Positions 18,430 through 25,231 of a stretch of 64,000 nucleotides of DNA are shown here, in pieces. Under the pieces are notes generated by a model. That model made no database searches. It was not told the origin of the DNA and was given only the letters and a program-made list of their open reading frames with translations. The translations under genes and the position numbers were made by a program. Within the stretch, counting starts at the first letter, position 1. Every line of letters starts with the position of its first letter. The stretch comes from JAFLTL01 sp964389525 (lineage in GTDB: Bacteria > Bacteroidota > Bacteroidia > Bacteroidales > Muribaculaceae), in the NCBI GenBank assembly GCA_964389525.1, contig CAYMEX010000008.1, positions 1 through 64,000 on the forward strand, read 5' to 3'.

Positions 18430-18903
18430 ATGTTCAACTGGCTTAAAAGACAACGGTCGTCGAGAGGCTTTGGCATACACTCGCCATTTGCCTACGACTT
18501 CGTTGTCAATGTCCTGAGAGAGCGTTGCCTGTACTACGCCTATAACGACATAAAGAACCCGGAACATCAGCTCATATACCGTGTGGCAATGTCGCTGCAT
18601 CCCTCGCGCCTTTTCTGCGAAGGACTGCCCGATGCTGTGATGCGCGACATTCTTCCCTTTGAAGACTCTCACAGAGAGTTTCCGTTCTATGTCATTTCCT
18701 CGGAAGGCGACATTCCGGCAAAAATGCCAGGGGGATATGTGGCGCTTTTCATCGGGACTGACAAAGACCGGTGCGTCAGAGAGCAGTTCAACAAGATGAG
18801 AGACGGACTTTCTGAATACGGAATGGTGTTCTATAACCCCCGCCGCGCCGTGATTGTGGCCGACAGAAACCTTCCGCGGCAGGATTTCCGCGTTAATTTC
18901 TGA
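18430..18903 (+). CDS. Degenerate class I methyltransferase-like protein
   Basis: The 157-residue product begins with the sequence RGFGIHSPFAYDFV, which marks the N-terminus of a Bacteroidetes SAM-methyltransferase-like family usually around 240 residues. Its end (RQDFRVNF) also resembles that family's C-terminus. The central SAM-binding segment is missing or changed: LFCEGLPDAV stands where an LEIGxGxG motif would be expected, and about 80 residues appear to be lost. It is probably not a working methyltransferase, though the frame is intact. I chose the ATG at 18430 because conservation starts there; an upstream ATG at 18370 lies inside the YfhO gene. Confidence 0.6.
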   Translation: MFNWLKRQRSSRGFGIHSPFAYDFVVNVLRERCLYYAYNDIKNPEHQLIYRVAMSLHPSRLFCEGLPDAVMRDILPFEDSHREFPFYVISSEGDIPAKMPGGYVALFIGTDKDRCVREQFNKMRDGLSEYGMVFYNPRRAVIVADRNLPRQDFRVNF

Positions 18904-18904
18904 T

Positions 18905-19327
18905 ATGGCTTTTTTAGTTCTCATCGGATCACTGATTGTCGTGGGTGTGATACTGAAACTATTGCACCGCGAGGATAATAATGAGGCATCCCTCGTAGCA
19001 GCCGGAAAAGAGGATACTGCGGAAAACGATAACGGGGTGTGCTGTGGCCTGCACGAGATATGCAGCAAGTCGGCGCAGCGGGCAGGGGAGATCGTTTACT
19101 TCGACGACGATGAGCTTGACCGTTTTGCCGGACGTGCCGACGCAGTTTTCACAGCTGATGAACTTGAAGAATTCCGTGATGTCATGCTCACATTGCGGCC
19201 CGAAGAAATCACTCTCTGGCAGGAAAGTCTTGTCGCACGCAACATACCTGTTCCTCAGGAGATACGCGACGAAATGATCCTGCTGCTTGAAGATGTGTCT
19301 GCCCGACAGACATCCTTACACAGTTAG
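18905..19327 (+). CDS. Small membrane-anchored protein with CCGLHExC motif
   Basis: This 140-residue protein has one N-terminal membrane helix (about 2-18), then a charged cytoplasmic part containing the cluster CCGLHEICSK (about residues 47-56), a possible metal site, and an acidic helical C-terminus. I recognise it only as a conserved Bacteroidales protein next to metal-transport permeases. It starts 2 nt after the preceding stop and ends 4 nt before the permease start, so it is in the same transcript. A role in metal handling is inferred from the Cys/His cluster and neighbour. The ATG at 18905 is preferred over one at 18854 inside the previous gene. Confidence 0.6.
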   Translation: MAFLVLIGSLIVVGVILKLLHREDNNEASLVAAGKEDTAENDNGVCCGLHEICSKSAQRAGEIVYFDDDELDRFAGRADAVFTADELEEFRDVMLTLRPEEITLWQESLVARNIPVPQEIRDEMILLLEDVSARQTSLHS

Positions 19328-19331
19328 ACAA

Positions 19332-20132
19332 ATGGAGTTTCTCGAATATACTTTTTTCAGAAATGCCATAATAGGCATCCTTTTCAATAGCGTGTGTGCC
19401 GCTGTAGTAGGCACATACATTATATCACGCCGCATGGTCGCAATCACCGGCGGCATAACGCATGCCTGTTTCGGAGGTCTGGGGCTTGGTTATTTCATGG
19501 GATTTAACCCGATTGTGACAGCATCGGTCTTTGCCGTACTGTCGGCTTTGGGAGTGGAATGGATGTCAACGCGACATAGAGTGCGCGAAGACTCGGCTAT
19601 AGCGGTGATATGGGCGTTTGGCATGGCGGTAGGAGTATTGTTCGTGTTTCTTACTCCGGGCTATGTGCCTGAACTCAACGCCTTTCTTTTCGGCAATCTG
19701 CTGACTATAACTACCGGCGATATCATTGCGTTTGCAGTTTACACGACATTGTTGCTGCTCATGTATGCCGTCGCCTTTAAAAAAATTGTCGCTGCAGCGT
19801 TTGACCGCGATTTCGCTGCAGTGGCCGGTCTTCCTGTAAAACTGCTGAATACAGCCATGACAGTGATGATCGCGATTGGAGTAGTACTCACCATACGCAT
19901 GGTCGGCATTATGCTGCTCATGTCGCTTTTCTCGTTGCCCCAGATGATCGCCGAGACACGGTGTGTGAGATTCCGTAGTATGACGATTGCGGCTGTTGTC
20001 ATTTCGATTGTCACATGTCTGTCGGGGCTGTTTGTTTCAGCCTACATTGATGTGCCCTGTTCCGCTGTCATTGTCATCATTCAGGTGATGGTGTTCGTAG
20101 TGGCGCGCATATTCTCGCCACGTAAAAACTGA
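19332..20132 (+). CDS. Zinc/manganese-type metal ABC transporter permease
   Basis: This 266-residue inner-membrane protein has about 8 hydrophobic helices and the ABC-3 (ZnuB/MntB) signature, including SRRMVAITGGITHACFGGLG near residues 33-52. It would import zinc, manganese or iron with an ATPase and a binding protein. Neither is encoded nearby, so the partners must lie elsewhere on the chromosome. The start at 19332 (MEFLEYTFF) matches family N-termini; the frame is open upstream to 19287 but overlaps the preceding gene. Confidence 0.88.
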   Translation: MEFLEYTFFRNAIIGILFNSVCAAVVGTYIISRRMVAITGGITHACFGGLGLGYFMGFNPIVTASVFAVLSALGVEWMSTRHRVREDSAIAVIWAFGMAVGVLFVFLTPGYVPELNAFLFGNLLTITTGDIIAFAVYTTLLLLMYAVAFKKIVAAAFDRDFAAVAGLPVKLLNTAMTVMIAIGVVLTIRMVGIMLLMSLFSLPQMIAETRCVRFRSMTIAAVVISIVTCLSGLFVSAYIDVPCSAVIVIIQVMVFVVARIFSPRKN

Positions 20133-20174
20133 TTTGAAACAAATTACAATAAACCATATCATTTACTTCTACCA

Positions 20175-22397
20175 ATGAGATTAAAAAACTTGCTCTTGCC
20201 CGTTGGCACTCTCATGCTCTGTAGCTGTTCGGAGCCGAAGCCGGCCGACATCTACCCGGTGCCGCAGCAGATCGAATGGGGTAAAAAAACATTTACCCGT
20301 CCGTCGTCATTCAGCATCACCGGGGCCGAATCGGCTGATCAGGATGCTGTAGCGGCGCTCACCGGCGCATTTGCCATGGGCGACGGTATTAAATTGTCGA
20401 TAGGCGAGCGTGGCGACGATGCGGTAGCCACGGTTGCATCGAAAATCCCTGATCATGCACAGGGATATTACCTTAAAGTGACACCCGATGAGGTTGTCAT
20501 TGCAGGAAACGACGAGACAGGCACATACTACGGCGTGCAGACGTTTCTTGCCGTGGCCTCGGAGCCCGATGTGTTGAGTGTCGAGATCACCGACTGGCCC
20601 GCCACTCCCAACCGTGGCGTCGTAGAAGGCTTCTATGGCAACGCATGGAGCTTCGACGATCGTGTGAGCCAGTTTGAGTTCTATGGCCGCAATAAACTCG
20701 ACACATACATCTACGGTCCTAAGGACGATCCCTATCATCGTGAGAAATGGCGCGAGTTTTATCCCGAAGAGGATGCCGCACGTCTGAAGGCACTCAATGA
20801 GGAGGCAAAGCGTCGCAAGGTGAAATTTGTATGGGGCATACATCCTGCCGGCGACCACTCATGGAAAGAAGATGACAACATAGCCACCATACGCAAATTC
20901 GAGCAGCTTTACGGCCTCGGACTCCGCAACTTCGCCGTGTTCTTCGACGATGTGTTCGGCACACATGCCGATGGCAAGAAACATGCCGAATACATGCAGT
21001 ATATCATGGATAACTTCGTGAAGAAGCATCCCGACATTGAGTCTATGATCGTTTGTCCTTCGCTCTACAACAAGAAATGGGAGCCGCGCTTCCAGCCCAC
21101 ATATCTCGAGGACATATCTGTGATGGATCCGTTCATACAGATCATGTGGACAGGCAATTCTGTTGTTGACATGATCAATGTCGAGGATATGGAGTGGATT
21201 AATCCGCGCATAGGCCGCAAGGCATTCATCTGGCTCAACTACCCGGTCACCGACTATTGCATCGACCACATTCTCATGGGGCCGTTCACTGGCAACGACA
21301 TCGAGATTCCCGGCATGGTCAGCGGCTTCACAGCCAACCCGATGGAATACGCCGAAGCATCTAAAGTCAGTCTGTACGGCACTGCCGGTTATCTCTGGAA
21401 TCCGGAAAAATATGATGTCGGCACTGCATGGGAGAAAGCTCTTGTCGAGCTCGTCCCCGACCACACCGATGCGTTCCGCACATTCTGCACCTACAACGTG
21501 GATCTCGGCGCGAATGCCCACAAGCTGCGCCGCATGAATGAGTCTCCGAGCTTCCAGTCGCTTGTAGACCGTTATGAAAGAGATCTCTACAGTGGCAACG
21601 CCGATGAGGCAGTCGACGCTTTCCGCGCTGAGTTCGGCAAGATCAGGGATGCGTCTGCCGAGTTGCTTGCAGCAGCCGGCGACAACCGTCTGCTTGCCGA
21701 GATCAAACCCTGGCTGGTGGCGGGAGAATTGCTCGGAAGCCGCGGAGAAGCTGCAGTCGACATGTATGAGGCATTTGTAAAAGGCGACGACGAGGCATTC
21801 ATCAACAGCTATCTCGTCTACAACGATCTGTCGGAAAAAGCCGCAAAGATCACATCGCGCGATTTCGAGGGATCGATCAAAGTGGCTCATCCGAGAGTAG
21901 GCACGCTTTATGTCGAGCCGTTCATACGCAAGGGAGTGGCCAAACTGATCGAGATGTACAAGGCCAACCGCAATTACCGTCTCGACGTATTCCCGACACT
22001 GCTTCTCGACAATGTCACATACAAGATAAAAGCCGGCGACCGTTATCTCGGAAATCCCGATGCCGGAAAGACCGGCGGAGCACCGGTTCTTCAGGCCACC
22101 GAAGACGATGTGAATCCCGACCGTCAGATCTGGCGCTTTGTCTATGACCCCGAGACCGAAGGCTACAGCATCGTGAATGCAAAAGATGGCCGTTACCTTA
22201 ATGACCTCTGCGAGTTTGGCACCGATCCGTTCGATGTCAACCTGCACACATTCGACGTGCAGCCGCGCGACGGCGGTTATATCATCATCAACCGCAGCAA
22301 CGGCTACCTGGTGTACTGGGAGGCAAAAGGCGACAAAGTCAGCCGCATTTATGAGCCCGACACTCAGACCGTCTTCCAGCTGATACCTGTGAAGTAA
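20175..22397 (+). CDS. GH84 beta-N-acetylglucosaminidase (O-GlcNAcase-like) lipoprotein
   Basis: This 740-residue protein hydrolyses terminal N-acetylglucosamine from host or dietary glycans by substrate-assisted catalysis. Its leader ends in a lipobox (LCSC, Cys18), placing it on the outer membrane or periplasmic face. Residues 25-140 form the GH20b-like N-terminal domain. The catalytic barrel begins at RGVVEGFYGNAWSF (about 147) and holds the paired aspartates Asp258-Asp259 in FFDDVFG. The C-terminal 110 residues have repeated beta-strand segments (YLGNPD, YLNDL, GYLVYW) suggesting a beta-trefoil or ricin-like glycan-binding module. Length is close to the Bacteroides thetaiotaomicron GH84 enzyme. 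It stands alone, with a terminator at 22418-22463. Confidence 0.9.
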   Translation: MRLKNLLLPVGTLMLCSCSEPKPADIYPVPQQIEWGKKTFTRPSSFSITGAESADQDAVAALTGAFAMGDGIKLSIGERGDDAVATVASKIPDHAQGYYLKVTPDEVVIAGNDETGTYYGVQTFLAVASEPDVLSVEITDWPATPNRGVVEGFYGNAWSFDDRVSQFEFYGRNKLDTYIYGPKDDPYHREKWREFYPEEDAARLKALNEEAKRRKVKFVWGIHPAGDHSWKEDDNIATIRKFEQLYGLGLRNFAVFFDDVFGTHADGKKHAEYMQYIMDNFVKKHPDIESMIVCPSLYNKKWEPRFQPTYLEDISVMDPFIQIMWTGNSVVDMINVEDMEWINPRIGRKAFIWLNYPVTDYCIDHILMGPFTGNDIEIPGMVSGFTANPMEYAEASKVSLYGTAGYLWNPEKYDVGTAWEKALVELVPDHTDAFRTFCTYNVDLGANAHKLRRMNESPSFQSLVDRYERDLYSGNADEAVDAFRAEFGKIRDASAELLAAAGDNRLLAEIKPWLVAGELLGSRGEAAVDMYEAFVKGDDEAFINSYLVYNDLSEKAAKITSRDFEGSIKVAHPRVGTLYVEPFIRKGVAKLIEMYKANRNYRLDVFPTLLLDNVTYKIKAGDRYLGNPDAGKTGGAPVLQATEDDVNPDRQIWRFVYDPETEGYSIVNAKDGRYLNDLCEFGTDPFDVNLHTFDVQPRDGGYIIINRSNGYLVYWEAKGDKVSRIYEPDTQTVFQLIPVK

Positions 22398-22417
22398 GCG
22401 TTACGACATACATTCAG

Positions 22418-22463
22418 GCAGGAGTTATGGTGTCCACGACAGTTCCATAACTCCTGCTTTTTT
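22418..22463 (+). terminator. Rho-independent terminator of the GH84 gene
   Basis: A perfect 13-bp stem (22418-22430 with 22445-22457), with TGTC/GACA pairing inside the loop, is followed by six T residues (22458-22463). It lies 21 nt after the GH84 stop. Confidence 0.9.
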
Positions 22464-22468
22464 ATTTG

Positions 22469-22497
22469 TGTTGGCGGCAGGATTCAAACCTGCGTTT
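22469..22497 (-). other. tRNA 3'-end-like fragment (T-arm plus acceptor strand)
   Basis: Read on the minus strand, 22489-22493 and 22477-22481 form a perfect 5-bp T-stem (GCAGG/CCTGC) around the 7-nt loop TTTGAAT, followed by a 7-nt acceptor-like strand CGCCAAC and an A. No matching 5' acceptor strand (GTTGGCG), D-arm or anticodon arm can be found upstream. It looks like the 3' end of a tRNA gene without the rest, as left by integration at a tRNA, but chance similarity is possible. The surrounding 22464-22610 has no credible gene. Confidence 0.35.
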
Positions 22498-22610
22498 TCA
22501 GCATATGCCCTTAACTTCCCGACACAGTCAGCGTTTGGCAAATACTTCAAACAGCAGGTCGGCGTCGGGCCTAAAAGATACCGCGCCGAAGCATAGGGGG
22601 ATATGATTAG

Positions 22611-22657
22611 GCTTAAAAAATAGGCTGGCGGTGATTGCATCACATGCCAGCCTATTT
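22611..22657 (-). terminator. Terminator of nhaD
   Basis: A 12-bp stem (22618-22629 with 22646-22657) extended by GTGAT/ATCAC (22631-22635 with 22639-22643) is followed on the minus strand by a run of T residues. It lies 31 nt after the nhaD stop. Confidence 0.85.
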
Positions 22658-22688
22658 CGTTATAAGTTGTTTCGACCGTAGCGGTTGC

Positions 22689-24035
22689 TTAAAGCAGCGG
22701 TTTCAGAAACTCGACTTCAAGAATATATATTGCGGCACCTGCAAGATAACCGATGAGAGCCGGAAGCGAAAACTTCTTGAGATACCAGCCGAAATTGATT
22801 TTCTCGATTCCCATTGCGATCACGCCTGCAGCCGAGCCGATAATAAGAATGCTGCCACCTACTCCGGCGCAATAGCTGAGAAATTCCCAGAAGCAACCGT
22901 CTACCACAAAATGGGCGGCATAGCCTGTCGCAGCAGCGTCGGCTACCGGGTACATGCCCATTGCGGCTGCCACAAGAGGCACATTGTCGACTATCGACGA
23001 GAGCACTCCGAGAAGTATATTGATTATATAGACACTGTGCACGTTGGTGTCAAGCCATTCAGCCATCGACGACAGAATGCCCGTGACCTGAAGCACTGCG
23101 ACTGCCATGAGTATGCCGAGGAAAAACAGGATCGAAGGCATGTCGATGCGCGATATGACACGGGGGATACGGTGCTCTTTCGCGCGGTCAAGCATCTTTT
23201 TGCCATTGTAGAAGCATTCGGTGAACACCCATAGGATACCGAGCACGAGCAGCATGCCGACAAAGGGAGGCAGATGTGTCGCCGTCTTGAATATCGGCAC
23301 GAAAATCAGTCCGCATATGCCGAGAGTAAATAGGGTGAGCTGTTCGCGGTGAGTGCACGTATAACTGGTTGTAGCCACCGATGTCGATTGAGCCATCTCT
23401 CCAAGACGTCCCTTGAGCTGACGGGAAACAATCAGCAAAGGCACCACAAGAGCCACTATGCTTGGCAATAATACAAATGACACAAGCGCGGGAGCGGTGA
23501 CATTGCCCTTTACCCAAAGCATGATTGTAGTGACATCTCCGATAGGCGACCATGCGCCGCCGGTATTGGCCGCAATCACAATCATGCCGGCATATAGCCA
23601 ACGGTCTCGCTGGCTTGATACAAGCTTGCGAAGAAGCATCACCATGACAATTGTCGTGGTGAGATTATCCAGAACTGCCGACAGGATAAAAGTCGTACCG
23701 CACAATACCCAAAGAAGAGTTTTCTTCTGACGCGCCTTTATGTTTTCAGTAATAACCTTGAAACCACCGTGAACATCAACAAGCTCTACTATGGTCATGG
23801 CGCCTATCAGAAAAAGAAGCGTCTGGGTTATCTCTCCAAGATTCTCTACAATCTCGACATTGACCACATAATCCAGCGATTTTGCAGGAATCATTGATTC
23901 GGCTCCAAGGGCATAGACTATCCACATGACCATACCCAGAAGAAGGGCTGATGCGGTTTTGTCGACTTTGATAGGATGCTCAAGAGCAATGGCAAGATAG
24001 CCAATGACGAATATCACAATGAGTGACGTAATCAT
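22689..24035 (-). CDS. nhaD: Na+/H+ antiporter NhaD
   Basis: This 448-residue inner-membrane protein of the ion-transporter (ArsB/NhaD) superfamily has about 12-13 hydrophobic helices. It exchanges sodium for protons for pH and salt homeostasis. Family-specific segments are the intramembrane motif NTGGAWSPIGDVTTIMLW and the helix-break segment SSIVDNVPLVAAAMGMY. The length is normal. It forms a single-gene unit between the terminators of GH84 and dapA, with its own terminator at 22611-22657. Confidence 0.92.
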   Translation of the reverse strand: MITSLIVIFVIGYLAIALEHPIKVDKTASALLLGMVMWIVYALGAESMIPAKSLDYVVNVEIVENLGEITQTLLFLIGAMTIVELVDVHGGFKVITENIKARQKKTLLWVLCGTTFILSAVLDNLTTTIVMVMLLRKLVSSQRDRWLYAGMIVIAANTGGAWSPIGDVTTIMLWVKGNVTAPALVSFVLLPSIVALVVPLLIVSRQLKGRLGEMAQSTSVATTSYTCTHREQLTLFTLGICGLIFVPIFKTATHLPPFVGMLLVLGILWVFTECFYNGKKMLDRAKEHRIPRVISRIDMPSILFFLGILMAVAVLQVTGILSSMAEWLDTNVHSVYIINILLGVLSSIVDNVPLVAAAMGMYPVADAAATGYAAHFVVDGCFWEFLSYCAGVGGSILIIGSAAGVIAMGIEKINFGWYLKKFSLPALIGYLAGAAIYILEVEFLKPLL

Positions 24036-24190
24036 AGTTCTAACAGCCTTTTGTACCCGTTCGGCTGCAACGGCAATGAAATGATGTGATTGTTATTGGA
24101 AGTATGTCCGTCTATTGCCTGTTAGGCAATTTCTACGGCTATAACAAAAATAAACATAATTAATCTCAAGAACGCAAAATATGGGCAACA

Positions 24191-24218
24191 AAAAAACATG
24201 CTTTACAGCATGTTTTTT
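24191..24218 (-). terminator. Terminator of dapA
   Basis: A 12-bp stem (24191-24202 with 24207-24218) with a TTAC loop has A/T-rich outer base pairs, so it yields a T-run on either strand. It lies 26 nt after the dapA stop and about 150 nt upstream of nhaD, and may also stop plus-strand read-through. Confidence 0.8.
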
Positions 24219-24244
24219 CTGTGAGTCTGTATGATTATCTGTTA

Positions 24245-25129
24245 CTACTTAAACGAATCAAGCACCTGGCGTATCTTGTCGTTTGTAGTTATGCGGGTAG
24301 GCACGAGCGGTAGACGCAACTCATTTTCTATGAAGCCCATGGCGTTAAGAACGCACTTCACTCCGGCCGGATTTCCGTCGACAAAAAGAAGGTTGAACAG
24401 CTCTGTGAAGCGGTGATGTATCTGAAGCGCCTGTTCATACCGACCGTCAAGCGCAAGGCGCACCATACGTGAAAATTCGTTTGGAAATGCGTTGCCGATC
24501 ACTGAAATTACGCCGACGGCACCAAGTGTGATGAGTGGGAATGTAATGCCGTCGTCGCCCGAGATGACCATGAAATCGGCCGGTTTCCGCTTTATGATCT
24601 CATCCATCTGCGACATGTTGCCCGAAGCCTCCTTGATAGCAATCACGTTCTCACACGACGATGCGATGCGCAGTGTGGTCTCGGCTGTCATGTTGACGCC
24701 TGTGCGGCCGGGCACATTATAAAGTATCACCGGGCGCGGAGACGCCTCTGATATCATTTTGTAGTGCTGGAAAAGACCCTCCTGCGACGGCTTGTTATAA
24801 TATGGAGTCACCGATAGAATAGCACTGAACTCCGAAAGATCTGTCTTGTTGATCTCCTCTACCACTGCAGTCGTGCTGTTGCCGCCAAGTCCAAGTACCA
24901 GCGGAACACGGCCGTTGACACGGCTGGCTACAAACTCACGCACTTCACGGCGCTCATCGGAGGTTAACGTAGGCGTCTCGGCTGTGGTGCCGAGAACAAC
25001 TATGTAGTCGGCTCCATTGATTATCTGATAATCGATAAGCGACGCAAGCGCCTTGAAGTCTATACTTTTATCTGCTTTAAACGGAGTAATGAGCGCGATG
25101 CCCATTCCATGTAGTTTCGCGTGACCCAT
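24245..25129 (-). CDS. dapA: 4-hydroxy-tetrahydrodipicolinate synthase
   Basis: This 294-residue aldolase-fold enzyme condenses pyruvate with aspartate semialdehyde, the first committed step to diaminopimelate and lysine. It has the pyruvate Schiff-base Lys166 (VIAIKEASGN), the GTTAE motif (47-51), and Tyr138 in YNVPGRTG. The length is typical. It stands as a single gene with its own promoter (25156-25164) and terminator. Confidence 0.95.
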   Translation of the reverse strand: MGHAKLHGMGIALITPFKADKSIDFKALASLIDYQIINGADYIVVLGTTAETPTLTSDERREVREFVASRVNGRVPLVLGLGGNSTTAVVEEINKTDLSEFSAILSVTPYYNKPSQEGLFQHYKMISEASPRPVILYNVPGRTGVNMTAETTLRIASSCENVIAIKEASGNMSQMDEIIKRKPADFMVISGDDGITFPLITLGAVGVISVIGNAFPNEFSRMVRLALDGRYEQALQIHHRFTELFNLLFVDGNPAGVKCVLNAMGFIENELRLPLVPTRITTNDKIRQVLDSFK

Positions 25130-25155
25130 ATTGGAGTTATACTTGATTCCTTATT

Positions 25156-25164
25156 GCAAAAATA
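25156..25164 (-). promoter_or_regulatory. -7 promoter element of dapA
   Basis: TATTTTTGC on the minus strand (25156-25164) matches the Bacteroidetes -7 element and lies 27 nt before the dapA start. The -33 element is not clear. No lysine riboswitch is possible in the short leader. Confidence 0.5.
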
Positions 25165-25231
25165 CAACAAAAAACCTATAATTCACTTTTTTTTGATTTT
25201 TAATATCCGTCAGTATGCCGATTAGTGTCGA

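Noticed and set aside
22425..22643. 72-codon minus-strand frame between GH84 and nhaD
   Set aside because: It spans two terminators and the tRNA-like fragment, has no credible start context, and its sequence matches no family I recognise.
24036..24190. Small gene or RNA between nhaD and the dapA terminator
   Set aside because: No ORF with a plausible start and no stable fold apart from the dapA terminator; it is probably the nhaD promoter region.
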